Positions 1 to 11,848 of a stretch of 64,000 nt of DNA are shown here, in pieces (position 1 is the first letter of the stretch; the number at the start of each line of letters is the position of its first letter). A program made the translations under genes and the position numbers. Below the pieces are notes generated by a model. The model was not told where the DNA came from. It made no database searches and saw only the letters and a list, made by a program, of their open reading frames with translations. Location: contig CM065170.1 in NCBI GenBank assembly GCA_033026295.1, forward strand, positions 15,944,040-16,008,039. The letters are read 5' to 3'. Source of the DNA: Channa striata (Eukaryota; Chordata; Actinopteri; Anabantiformes; Channidae).

Positions 1-3000
1 TTGCAGCGCTGTGCTGGTGGCTCACTCCTGAGAGGCTGGATAAGGATAAGTGTTCATTTACAGCTGTTGCAACAGCAGCAGAATCGCCGAGTCTGGGAGG
101 GGGACATGAATCGCTTTCATTCCAGCTGGACGTGGTGGTGGTGGTGATGATGATGATGATGATAATGATGATACTTGGTTAGTTAGTTAGCACGTGTGCA
201 GTTAATAATACAGTGTGGCACTGTGCAATTGATTTGTTACTGTTTAATTACTTGTTTATCATTCAGGAAATGGCTATTTAGGCAAAGCTGAGCTGCTGTG
301 AGGGCTGCTGCGTGGCTAATACATCACTGCAAAACAATGTTTCCAGCTCAAGTCATACAAGTTTTGCATCTTATTTAAAATGCATGGAAATTCTCATTCA
401 TGCAGCAAAGGTTTTGTACTATGACTTTTAATGTGGCCTGTTATTATGTGCCGTATGAGATTTCAGGTCATGTGCATATCTAGGCATTGCAGGGCAATGC
501 ACACCTAGAAAATACATGTGTAATAGGCGTGGTATACAAAAACAGCTTCTCTTTCTTTTTTCTTCATGTTTGTACATGTAGTTCCTGCAAAAAAAAAACT
601 TGTTTAGCAGTTCTCCCCCCAGGCCTCAGTTCTAACAATAAGCTTATTTGTGTATTAAATCAAGAAGATCTTTGGGGACTACTACTCTCACTTTCACGCT
701 TTTCAAATAATCCAATCTACGGGGTGTCACTGTGAAGCTTCTAGCCAACCTAAGTAATTTTCAAATCTCATCCAGCAATAATTTGGTATTAAAATGAGCT
801 ATTGCAGAGACAAACTTCAGTCCTCATGCTGGCATTTAAAGAGGGCAAAGATCAACGCTCTACAGCCCAGCAGTGCTCAAATGCTAACATCAGCCCGCCA
901 ACATACTCACAATGATACGACTAGTATTAGATGGTACAAAAATTACTACTGCACATGTACCTTAGCACGCGAGAACCAGCAAATTAATACTATACAAAAA
1001 GTAAAACAGCACCAGCTGTCGTGGATCTAGCCCACGCCCTGTAGAGAGTAGGCGCAGATTTCTTATCACCAACACTAATAATTTTCCCATCTAGCCAGCA
1101 GAATAGACTTTATTAGACAAATTCAAAGCACCAGATAAAAATAAAACCACTAAAAACCACTGTGACTGTGGTAATGATAGTTACCCAACGTATGTGTGTG
1201 CCCCACTCCATCTACCAAAAGGTTCAGACTATCAAACAGGAAGTGTGAGGTCTGAAAGGTCTTTATAGCAGGAGGAAATAAGGCTGTACCATCTTGGGAT
1301 GAGACATAGGGGAGTTTTATGATTTTATGGGGAAGTCTTAAAAGTATCCTTAATAACAGTTAATGTTAACCTTCCCAGGCGAGATAAATTAGAGTAATAT
1401 ATTGAATAGATTTATAATGTTTTGTAGAAAAGAAGTAATTATTGTCACTTGATTAAAAGTCAGGGCCTTGCATTTGATGCTTAGGGAAACTTGTCTTTGA
1501 TTGCGATGCATTCAGCACTTGTCAGGTCATTTCCTCAAGTGTTAATTTGAGTGGTGCTCAAATTTAGGGTATTGCTAACATCTTTAGGATTATCTGATTA
1601 TAAAATTATCTGGAAACTATGACCGTCTCTTTCAATTTAGAGACTTCATGAGATTCTTCTGAGGATCACGTTTGTACAAAATTGAAGACAATCGACTAAG
1701 TTGTAGTAATATTTTACTTTAGGTAAAGCAGACGTGGTCATCCAAAAAGCCATTCACACAGTCTGCCTAACACTTATTAAGGGGCCACTCGTACCACATG
1801 GAGGGGGTCAGTTTGCCCACTTTATGTGAAGAAAAATATCTCTGTGTGCTTATCATGTGGCATATTGAATTCTTGTACGAACACATGCAGTGTTTATAGA
1901 AGAATCACTGCAGTCGGAATCACAGGAAATGCACCAGGACATCTGTATTGCTGGCTGTAAGTCGGTGCCTCGGAGCGTTTGGTTTGCTTGTTTCTCACTT
2001 TAAATCCACATTTGCATAGTGAGCTCTTGTGATACAAACATTATTATTACAAATCCAATCATTGAGATACACACACATGGAAAGCATGCACACAATTGCA
2101 CGAATAGAAACATAAGCACACGAAGCAGGAAATGTGATCACACACTTTCCCACTGTGGTGTGTCTAATAAAGGTTCCATACTGCAACGTGTTCCACATTG
2201 CTCAGTGCTAAAAAGAACCATCTGCTTCCACAAAATCATTAGAAAACAAACAGCATCTGTTTGCAACACTTCCTCTGAAAAGCAGCAACTTTTCAACACC
2301 TCCTACTGTGTTTGAGCTTTACCCTGAAACCATGGTGATGGTATTTATTATTGGGATGTTGTGTCAAATGTTAGGTTGCCAGTGGCTTAACTGATGCTCA
2401 TATTTCTGGATTCAAAAGTGATGCCTTTAATTTCTCTTGATACCCAATTACCTCCCCAATCCTTTTATGGTTATAATCCATCTATTGATCGTCATCTATT
2501 TCCATTTATTAATCCGCACAGTATATCACGCAGCTTTACCTGCTTCCCATAGGTCACAAGCTGAAATTTGACAGCTAGTTCCCCCTAATATCCAGTTGTC
2601 AAAGGTGAAACTAATATGAAACATGGTCTACTCTTCTGCACACTGCATGTCATTATGAAACAACAAACAAAAACTAGACAACAACACACAGAATGAGACG
2701 CCAATGCTCAGGCTTGTTTTTTGTCACATGGCTAAAATCGCACAGCCCAAATTGTATTCTTTTTTTCTGAGAAACAAGTTGTTATGGAGATATTCATCCA
2801 GGCTGCATTTCCAAGAGCAATTTGCTCAGACAAACAAAATCTACAGACAAGTGGTTGAGAAACTTCATCTGTCCCACAGTGATGACTTGATTCCCAGTCG
2901 GTTGCCATCACCAGATGAAATATTAGAGCACAATTGTGGGCACTGTCGTACAACATGGGCAGGAAAAGCTTATGACACATCAAAGGGTCGGCCAGTGGAA

Positions 3001-5004
3001 ATAGCCATGGCAACCAGTCTGTCTCACCATGATATCTCCACACAGGGCAAAACGCTGTTTGTGGCCTTTTAAGGGTGTTTTATGATACATCTGATTCACT
3101 GTGACAAACGAGAGATATGAAAGAGGAAAATCACATTTCACATACTAAAAATGTAGGACTTTAAACTTCAATCACATATGAAACACTTTACAATGTTGTA
3201 GTGTTTTCTGTGACATGTCTGACTTACTCAGCAAATCTGCAGTCCTCAAAACTAATACTAGCATTAATAATAAGACTAAACACAAACTCACATAAATCTC
3301 TGTATCTGCAAGCATCTGTTAAGTGCAAGAGTTTGTGCAGGATACTGCAATGACGCAATGCTTTGGAAGAGATTGTGTGAGCAGCATTATAGTGTTGGTC
3401 AAGGTAAGTCTTCAGTGTTAGACGATGGCTCTGTATGTTGATTATATAGTTTATGTGCGATAGGAGTTTCACCTATTCTGCAACATCAACCCCCTAAGTG
3501 TATTTTCTTTAAAATAAGGTGATGCATTCAAGCACATCTCACGCTCAGATTGTAAAATTAACCTGCAAAACACAAAAAGCAACACAAATGGACGATATGA
3601 ACTGTTTTCACAACTGCATGATCTCTCAATAAATTTGTACTTGTGAAGAGAAAAAAAGACATAAATAAATGCAAAAAAGCACCTGTTGTGATAAATCACC
3701 ACTCTGAAACAGTTTTTTTTTTACATGATTCTCCCACTTTATTATAAAATACCTTGTAATCAAAACACAGGAGGGAAGGTGATTTAAAGGATTGATGTGT
3801 TCGTGTGTGTGTCCTAATGTCATATCAGGCAAGACCACAAGCTGAGTTCCTGAGCCATTAATGCTTCAGTGTAGCTGCAGTGTAATTTGCTCTAAAAAGG
3901 AACATCTGCCAAAATTCCTACTTTTAGATATAAAACTATGCAGGTGTCCACTCCTTTATTGTATATCATTTACAGCATGCAGTATGACAAGTTGCAGACA
4001 TGCTCTGCGCGTTTAAATGTGAGCTTGTCGGTACCCTGCCACATGTTGATCACATATCTGTGTTAGAATTTTCCCTGTGGGGGACACTGTTAAACCTGAC
4101 AGGGCAAAAACGAATCACCTCGGCAGCAGGAACAATTTTAGAGGCCACTTTGGAGATGATCATTCAGAGATATGAAAAGCACCGAGTGATTTCTTCTCTT
4201 CTCTTCTCTTCTCTTCTCTTCTCTTCTCTTCTCTTCTCTTCTCTTCTCTTCTCTTCTCTTCTCTTCTCTTCTCTTCTCTTCTCTTCTCATATTTTATCTT
4301 ATCTTATCTTAATGCGATAGAAAGGGTCAATGAGATTCCTGTCCTACATTGCTGTGGTCCAGATTTTTGTTTCAAATTTTAGAATTGCACTACCACAGTG
4401 TTGGACCCATGAATTGTACATGATCATTCCTTGTTTAATATTCATGTTCTTCTCTTCCATTTACTCGCAGACACAGCATTCCACGATGACCAATGGGTTT
4501 CATTTATTTCAACATAGCATCTCTTCCAGCACTGTGTCATTATTGACCAGGTGTGCACCAGCTACAGCTTAATCTCTGATCCTTTTGACACGGTGTTTGC
4601 CCAAAGTGCAGAAACCAAAATCCAGCTTAAGAGTGTACAGCCGCGCTCACCGCTCCTATAAAGCTGTGTTTAAGTGCAGCCATTTGTCACTGTTAACGTC
4701 AATATGATCACGATAGTAATGTTAACATAATAAACAGAATCCTGAACAGCTATAATTATCTGTTCCCAGCTCTGTGCCAGTGCACTATGTTGATGTTGAG
4801 GCTGAAACCTTTCTGGAAGAGCTGCAGGGAGAGTGCATCGATCACAAAAGTCATGCAAAAACCTCATCTGCTTACAGTACCAAAATTTTCAATACAAACT
4901 TTCATATCAGTTCATCTCATAGTTGAGGGACTTTCTGACTAATATTCCCAGACCTAAAGCCAGACTACTAGCACGGGGAAAGAATAGTGCAAATGTTGCT
5001 CTAA
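1..5004. other. Intergenic DNA upstream of kcnk13, no gene recognised
   Basis: No open frame here has splice sites or family resemblance that would support an exon. The sequence is AT-rich with short microsatellites, such as a GAT-type repeat near 145-172 and the TTCTC pentamer array listed separately. The open frames at 2704-3072 on both strands overlap each other and resemble no known protein. That block is treated as possible conserved noncoding DNA in the findings. In human the neighbours on this side of KCNK13 are TDP1 and EFCAB11, and neither was recognised. Confidence 0.6.
4192..4311. repeat. Pentanucleotide microsatellite (TTCTC)n followed by (TTATC)n
   Basis: About 19 uninterrupted copies of the 5-mer TTCTC run to about 4288, followed by three to four copies of the related TTATC unit. 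The pyrimidine-only strand creates a spurious open frame of repeated LLFSS. The change from TTCTC to TTATC suggests an older flank that mutated before the main array expanded. Confidence 0.95.
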
Positions 5005-5228
5005 ATTCAATTCAATTCAATTCAACTTTATTTATATAGCGCCAATTTACAACAAGGTCATCTCAGGGCACTTTACATAATAAAGTCAAGACTACACAGA
5101 CATTTAGAGAAAACCCAACAAATGCCCCTTGAGCAAGCCATAGGCAACAGTGGAGAGGAAGAACTCCCTTTAATGGAAGAAACCTCGAGCAGAACCAGGC
5201 TCAGGGTGGGCAGCCATCTTCCTTCACC
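5005..5228 (+). repeat. Common teleost interspersed repeat
   Basis: The block starts with direct TTCAA repeats and ACTTTATTTATATAGCGCC. It continues through a segment reading AAGAACTCCC, GAAGAAACCTCGAGCAGAACC and GGCTCAGGGTGGGCAGCCATC. I recognise this word order from a repeat present in many copies in percomorph genomes. I cannot give its formal family name with certainty. No open reading frame is associated with it. It is probably a non-autonomous element. Confidence 0.8.
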
Positions 5229-7296
5229 CATACATTCATAAATCTAACCGCTTTTGTAAAGTGAATAGCTCATAGCTTGTAAGTTGAATTCAGAATTTCT
5301 AAAGTACTTGAATATGATTGGTTGACCAACCACAAATCAACTGTCATCACTTTTCAGTGAATTACAGCTCATTTCTTTGACTGCCACAAACAACAGGTCC
5401 AACTCTGCAATTTAGCTTTGGAAAGACCTTCTCTCCAGTTTTTGTAGCCAATCACTTCTCTTCAAATAGAATGATCTCATTATGTCTGGCCAACCAATTA
5501 CAGTGGATGTAAAGAGGCTGCAGGCTTCACTGGCTTTGGCCAGTAATTTGCCACAACACCATCACCCCCAGTGCTTCACAAAAGACAAGAAGAGAAAGCT
5601 GCGAGCATCAAAGGCAGGCGAGATAAAGGCCTTGTACACACTCACAAACACCTAAGTACAATATCAGTCACACGCAAGGAAAACCACATGTGCACATTTG
5701 CTTTTGCACATGGAGACACACACGGAGAAATCTGCCGTAGCACTAAAGAGTTCACTGGCTCCGAAGTAATCCCAGCTCGCTTGTCGTCTGATACAACTCC
5801 GGTGCAATAGAGATGAAGCCCACAGCTTTTAGTCCAGCACACCAGGTAGCAGGGACTGAATGCTTTTCACAACGCACTTAGTCATTTACATCTGAAAAGG
5901 TGAGACTGGAAGAGGGTTTGCTTCAAGGAAAATGAAAAGAATCACCTGAAACCATGACATATATCAGTAAGGTGGGGACTTACTCCTCCAGCCTCAGTCT
6001 GTTTTTTGACTTAAAGCATTAAACTCACTGTATTTTAATATGAATTCCCTCAGTTGTGCGGACTTGAGTAAACTGCTGATAAATGCTGTGATTGTAACTC
6101 TCATTTATTGGTTAAAAAAAGACTCCTTTTTTAATCATTAGCCTATAATATCTGATGTTTAACAAATTAATCCGGCTTTATTCTGTCTTTTCTTGTTATC
6201 AATAAATCACATAAAAACAACAAACTGACAAAGCAATAGTATGAAGCAGTCAGTCTTCATTTCTCTGCTCCTTCCTGAAGATGAAAATCTTCAAAAAATG
6301 GGTTTTGTTTTTTTTTTTTTAAAAAAAGGTCTGTGTAGTTTCCTGAAACATATTGTTGATCGAATATTGATTGTCTGAGACAGTGCACTGTACACACTTG
6401 TGCACTTTACTGTTGTTTATATACACTACTTTATAACCCAGTTTCTAGTTACTATGGCTACCCCATGTTCACGAGATGAATGTCTCTCTGCTGGAGAGAG
6501 AGAGAGGGCGAGAGAGAGAGGGATTTGTGCTGTAAACGTATCCACCAAAATTCAATTGAATCTTGTGATTTAGTTGAAATGCAATAAGATTTTAATTGCT
6601 TTGTTGTTGTCCACTTACAAGAAACGCAACACACACACACACAGGCCCAACACAAAGTCATCCAATTATTAAAATAAAGAAACGCAGCACTGCCAGCACT
6701 ATTCAATATCCAGCTAAAGTGCTTATTGTTAAATATTTTATAGTTAAGTGTCAAAAGCCTTACAACAGCAGGAATGTTAGCACCTCACTTTGACAAAGTA
6801 GAACATGATTATAGTTTAAGCAAGAATTGAATGAATGAAGGGCATAATAGTCCAAAGAGCACATTTAACATAACCTGTATAGTTATTGTTTAATTTGATG
6901 TAATCAAGTGTGGACTAGCATTACTGTGTAAATGCAAGTGGGAGTGTTTTTGACCAGCTGTTCACCTCCCAGGAGAACATGTCAGCCCAGTACTGCTACT
7001 GTGGGTTGGAAACTTTCTGCAGAATTACAATTCTAAATCTAGCAGCACAGTTTTAAATGCATAGAACCCACACAGCTATTAAAGTGACAACAGACTGTGA
7101 GGTAATGGTGCAGTAGCCACGTGATTTGATAAGATAACAGCAGTCTGACACAGGTTGGATCGAAGGGTCTGACAACAAGCGAAGGGTCTGACAACATTTT
7201 TTTTTTTAAATCCCGCATTTGGACTAGCGACTAAAACATGTGGTTGATGTTAAGTCAGATTTGACGAACATAACTGATTTTACAAATCTGGCAAGT
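5229..7296. other. Intergenic DNA, no gene recognised
   Basis: Ordinary AT-rich sequence with short GA and CA tracts (6493-6521, 6632-6644). A 17-base unit beginning CGAAGGGTCT is repeated directly at 7161-7177 and 7180-7196. No exon-like segment with splice sites was seen. Confidence 0.5.
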
Positions 7297-8276
7297 TATC
7301 ACCGCTGCAGTTCAATTAACAATCAACAATGCGGGTGAGGCACCGCATGGTGTCTACTATCACATCTCTAAGTCTGAGTGGTTAGACTCGACCCCTGGCA
7401 CACAGGATCCTCCATAGCATCTTCATAACTCAGTGGAGGTTGTTAACTGTAAATGAGTGTGCACTATGATTTTGTATTTTATATCCAACTGTGCTGTGAG
7501 CCACATCAAAGGCGGAGAAAAAAGGACAGTGTTGATTTTTTTCCCCCAAGCTTTTATATACTGTTGTGTTGTTAATATGAGAAGTAACAATGGGCCACGG
7601 TAAAGCAGGAGATTCAGGCTGCAGATTGGAATGTTTCTTTTGTGATCTTCTGATCTCAGTTTATACCTACTGCCCTGACTCCGATAAAATATGTTTTTCT
7701 TTGCACCCTCCACAGGGAGGCCAAAGGTTATGGTCACCTACTGAAAACCTACCCTGCAGTTACTGGAACATTTGAAATTTAATGTTCGGTCCGAGGACAA
7801 CTCAGCAATGCAGTAGCTTGTAAAACCCCAGAGCCTAATTCAATTCATTCATTCCTGCTTTACCACTCTGGTATGTTTGAATGTGCATTTTTGTGTCTAT
7901 GTGGAAAAGATTACCAGCCGCCAGCCTAATGGTGCTGCTGGTGAAATGGGGTGAAGTGCCCACTTACAAAAGTGGAGGCTGATGACAAATGCCTGCGACC
8001 TTGGCAGACTGTGCAGTAATGGTGGAATCACAGTAGCAGCCAGTAATGAAGTGCACGTTTCAAAGTCTTTTATAAATTAGCTATACGGAAAAATCTGAAA
8101 TGCTCAAACTGGCATTTCCCCATATACAATTATCTGAGATATTAGATTTTCATATATATGTAGATATATAATATATATATATGGGTCAAGTCTAACCACT
8201 CAGACTTAGAGATGTGATAGTAGACACCATGCGGTGCCTAACCTGCATTAGTGTCAATTGAACTGCAGCGGTGATA
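7297..8276. mobile_element. Element with ~95 bp terminal inverted repeats (MITE-like, no transposase)
   Basis: The left arm (7297-7394) and right arm (8183-8276) are reverse complements of each other over nearly their whole length. They begin TATCACCGCTGCAG and end in GACCC, with a few mismatches and a small indel in the middle. The outer ends sit next to TA on both sides, which fits a TA target-site duplication as made by Tc1/mariner transposases. The roughly 790 bp between the arms has no open frame resembling a transposase, so the copy would be non-autonomous. The inner right flank is an AT dinucleotide run. The arms are visible in the sequence; the superfamily is inferred from the TA only. 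Confidence 0.7.
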
Positions 8277-9571
8277 TATATACATAATTACTGATGTATT
8301 GTAAACAAAGGTGGCCGTACATACAGACAGAAAGTACATAACTGTAAAAGTACATCTTCTCGCACACCCACTTGTAAATACTCATGCTGTGCCACCACTA
8401 ATGACCTACAGGGCATAGGCAACCTCTGTAAGATACCCCCACAATGGAATAAATGCAAAAAAGTGGCCTCTAGTGCCCATAGCAGAAGAAACAAGAAACA
8501 GTAACCTCTGCAGGACCCCCACAGTAGAACAAATGATAAAATATGAGGAAGCCTTTTTAACCCATCCTTTACTCTGCTAATATCAGGTGCCCTTTACATG
8601 TTTTTGCCCCTGCACCTTAGACAGCCTGAGTCTGCCATGGAATCTAGGCATGTGCGTGTCTCCTGTTAGTGAAATGTACAGTACATTTTGTGAAGGTGTC
8701 CCCGAAAACTTCTACATCACTTTAGCCAGTCTGGCTAGGTTTGTGTCAGGTCAATCAGCAAATGTATGCTTACTATTATTATTATTAAACTACAATAATC
8801 CCCACTGCTTCATGAAACATGACAAGGCTAGTGAATTAATCTAATATTTATGTGCAGCAAACAGTAAGACGTTAATAATACTTGGCAACACAGGCTACTT
8901 CCAGGAAGTACAAGCAGAATCACAAGAGCAATTTAAAAAGAAATTAAGCTCTTTGATAAGAGCAGTAGCTTGAATGAAAAGTGTTAATTTAAAGTATGTA
9001 TGTGATCAATACCCAAAACACAACCAGAAGAGAGGGATGGTAACAACAAAACAGCAGTTTATATTAACCAAGCAACAAGGACACAGAGGATTGAAATAGT
9101 ACGTGTAACAGCACAAATTAAACTCTTTTACTTGCAGTCAATCATAAATGGGAAATTATTGATTATTGTTATTATTGATATTGTTCTTTGTGGATGTTAT
9201 ACTGCATGTCTATTTGAAGAATCTGCCAGTAAAAATAAGACAAAAAGCACATGAAGACAGACATCTTCTGCTGTTTCCACAGTGACCAGTGAGAAACAAA
9301 AAACTTACTTTAGGAGTAAAACACACTGCATATTAAATATCTCAGTCCCTACACAATTATGTGCATGTACTTTAGTGGAAAAGAACTGCTTCAAGATGTC
9401 CTGTTTGTACATTCCACCATGAGGAACAGGACACAACTCACATTTCCAAGAACACATTGGACCTGAGAGAGAGGATTTGCATGTAAAACATGTCACAATT
9501 TGATTAACAAAGGATACACACCTGCACTGTGAGCCACTGTTTGTAGAAGAGCAGATACAAAGCTTTATTTA
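8277..9571. other. Intergenic DNA with a short two-copy repeat
   Basis: No gene recognised. Two diverged copies of a segment beginning AACCTCTG and containing CCCCCACA lie at about 8421-8460 and 8503-8543, 82 bases apart. The rest is AT-rich without exon signals. Confidence 0.45.
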
Positions 9572-9702
9572 GTAGAGTATAGTTTGCTATACCTAGTCTG
9601 TGCAGTATAATATAGTATATATATATTACAGTATATTTGCTGTATATATTATTACACATTATATTGTAGCAGTATATTCTATACTGTAAGCTATACTCTG
9701 CC
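9572..9702. repeat. AT-rich imperfect palindrome
   Basis: The segment AGAGTATAGTTTGCTATA near the left end is matched in reverse complement by TATACTGTAAGCTATACTCT near the right end. Between them are runs of TATA and ATTATA. The whole block could fold back on itself. It lies just upstream of the Tc1-like remnant and may be an old foldback element or part of the same insertion. Confidence 0.5.
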
Positions 9703-9784
9703 AGTATAATATATTGTATTGTATTAAATTATATTGTCTTGTATACATATAATATTATCCCATAGTATTGTAGTAGTAATTATT

Positions 9785-10430
9785 CATGGTATTTGAATGA
9801 TTTTGAACATGGCATAATTGGTCTGAAAAAGAGAAATTACACAATGAGCATCATTACTCTGCCTAAAATGTGTTGTTGATGCCACAGGTGACAAAAGAAT
9901 GGCCAGACTGGTTTGAGCTGAGTCTTGATTTCTGCTGTGATTGTGAGATTAAGAATTTGGTGTGAACAGCATTAAAACATAATCCATACGGTCACTGATT
10001 CCAGCTGCTGCTGGTGTAATGGTGGGGGCGATATTTTTTGGCACATTTTGTGCTCCTTAAACCAAATGAGGCTAAAGGCCACAGTGTAACCGAGTACTGC
10101 TGCTCACCATGTCCGTGACCACAGTGCCACAATCATCTGATGGCTACATACCACAGAAATATTAGTTCATACTCAAATGGCCGGACACTAGATCCCAATC
10201 CAACAGAGCACCTTTGGGATGAGATGGAATTGGAGATTTGCATTATGGTTGTGCAGCCGACAAATCTTCAGCAACTGCATCATGCTATCATGTCAATATG
10301 GACCAAAATCTCTGAGGAATACGTCCAGCAGCTTGTGGAACCTGTGTCACAAAGAATTAAGGCAGTTCTGAAGCCAAAAGCATCCAACCTGCAACTAGCA
10401 AATTAATAAAGTGGCTGGAGAGTGTAGCAC
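9785..10430 (+). mobile_element. Degraded Tc1-like DNA transposon, internally deleted
   Basis: The block reads in the order of a Tc1-like transposon common in fish. It starts with a piece around TTGAACATGGCATAATTG, then TTGTTGATGCCACAGG and GAATGGCCAGACTGGTT. It then jumps to the catalytic region and runs to the 3' end, AATAAAGTGGCTGG. The 88-codon open stretch 10140-10406 encodes the C-terminal third of the transposase. It includes NPTEHLWDE, which carries the last acidic residue of the DDE triad, then a QQLHHAIMSIW segment. Compared with the intact family at least two internal segments are missing and the frame is broken, so it cannot be active. The left terminal repeat was not found. Confidence 0.85.
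10140..10406 (+). pseudogene. Tc1-like transposase C-terminal fragment
   Basis: This is the only part of the transposase still open. The segment carries NPTEHLWDE, corresponding to the SPDLNPIEHLWD region of Tc1 transposases, with the third catalytic acidic residue. It then has the PTNLQQLHHAIMSIWTKI helix region and QRIKAVLKPKA near the C terminus. The N-terminal DNA-binding domain and the first two catalytic aspartates are absent or out of frame. This is the remains of a mobile element, not a host gene. Confidence 0.8.
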
Positions 10431-11524
10431 ACAAAAGAAAATCTTAAATTACTGATTTATTTGTAAATAAACTTATCAGTGCTTCTTTTATACCGCGTGT
10501 AAAAATCAACAGTAACCTCATTTTGTCTCAATGTCCTGCACACACAGGAGTTTAGTAATCACTGGTTGATGGCTTTCTAACAGCCACTCGAGACCCATAT
10601 CCACTGCTACGAGAGGAGAATCAACACTTCAATCAACACTAATCTCCAAGTAGTTGCCAGTGAAATATCACTTGGCTGTGTCGTATGGATTCACCCTGTT
10701 CTGTAGAATCCGTCACAACATGGCTGTAAATGAGGTTTAAGTCAAGTTGTACAGTAAACATTCTTATCTTTTTATTAGCTATTTATTGTACTTACCAATC
10801 TTATCTCCTGTTTACAATCCTTAACTTTCACTGGTTTCAACAAAACTTATTGTATCAAAGCCTTTATGCTGTCAGTTGTTTAACAGACACTATTTTGTGT
10901 TGAACTACGATTTACACTTTTATGATCTTTGTTTGTGTGTTTCATATTGTGTCTAGTTTCTCACTGATGTCTTTTTATAAAGTAAATGCATCCTATATAA
11001 ATGCTGTCATGTGTTTAAATCCATCTTTTGAAATTTCATCACTTTATAAAAGAATCTGATATGACAAAGGAATGTTAAATGCAAAACTTGTAAAAATAAG
11101 ATTTTGTAAATATAATATTACAGTCAATATTTTTAATACAGTCAGATCTATATGTAGTTGCAAAGTAACAGAGTTTGCAAAATGTTGGCTCTGTTTGTGC
11201 GAACTGTCATCTTAATTTTAATGACAGGTTTAATATATTGAATTAACCGTGTCGGCGTTACAACTGTTTTTATTTAAAGGTAAAAAACATGGACACAATT
11301 CACATAATCATGAATTAAACAGTTTTTCCCCCAGTTTTGCTTCTCAGCTCAGATGGATTCTGCTCAGGTAACAGACTTTCCAATGGCAGAGCATTAAGCT
11401 AATTTGCCCTAAAATAGCTTTTGCATCACGACTCATGTCATTGTCCATCTACAGCGTGAAACACTATCCAATGATAGTTCTGAAGCATTTAGCTGAATAT
11501 GAGCCAATAACAGAGCCCGGCAGC
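10431..11524. other. Intergenic DNA, nothing recognised
   Basis: AT-rich sequence with no exon-like segment, no structured repeat and no RNA gene that I could recognise. Confidence 0.5.
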
Positions 11525-11848
11525 CATCATCCTTCCATCCATCTATTCATCCAACTATCCATTATCTGTAACTGCTTATTCTTTTCAGGGTCATGGGGGG
11601 CTGGAGCCTATCCCAGCTTGGTCACTCGCTGAGAGGTGGGGTACAGCCCAGAAAGGTCGCTGGCCTATTTCTGGGCCAACACAGACAGAAAACCATTCAC
11701 ACTCAGATTCACACCTTCAGGCAATTTAGAGTCACTGCTTACCTAACATGCATGTCTTTGGACTGTGGGAGGAAACCAGAGTATCTGGAGGAAGCCCACA
11801 CAAGCACACGGGGAACATGCAAAGTCCACACAGAGAGGCCCAGCAGCC
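11525..11848 (-). repeat. Teleost SINE-like interspersed repeat, reverse orientation
   Basis: The order of words is that of a very common fish repeat: CCATCCATCTATTCATCC, CATTATCTGTAACTGCTTAT, GGGGGGCTGGAGCCTATCCC, ACCATTCACACTCAGATTCA, CAATTTAGAGTCACTG, then CATGTCTTTGGACTGTGGG. A related copy at 14755-15015 reads in the opposite direction and has a B-box at its head, so this copy is on the minus strand. The short open frames across it are not genes. Confidence 0.85.

Noticed and set aside
4000..4320. 106-codon open frame with repeated LLFSS
   Set aside because: It is a translation of the TTCTC microsatellite.
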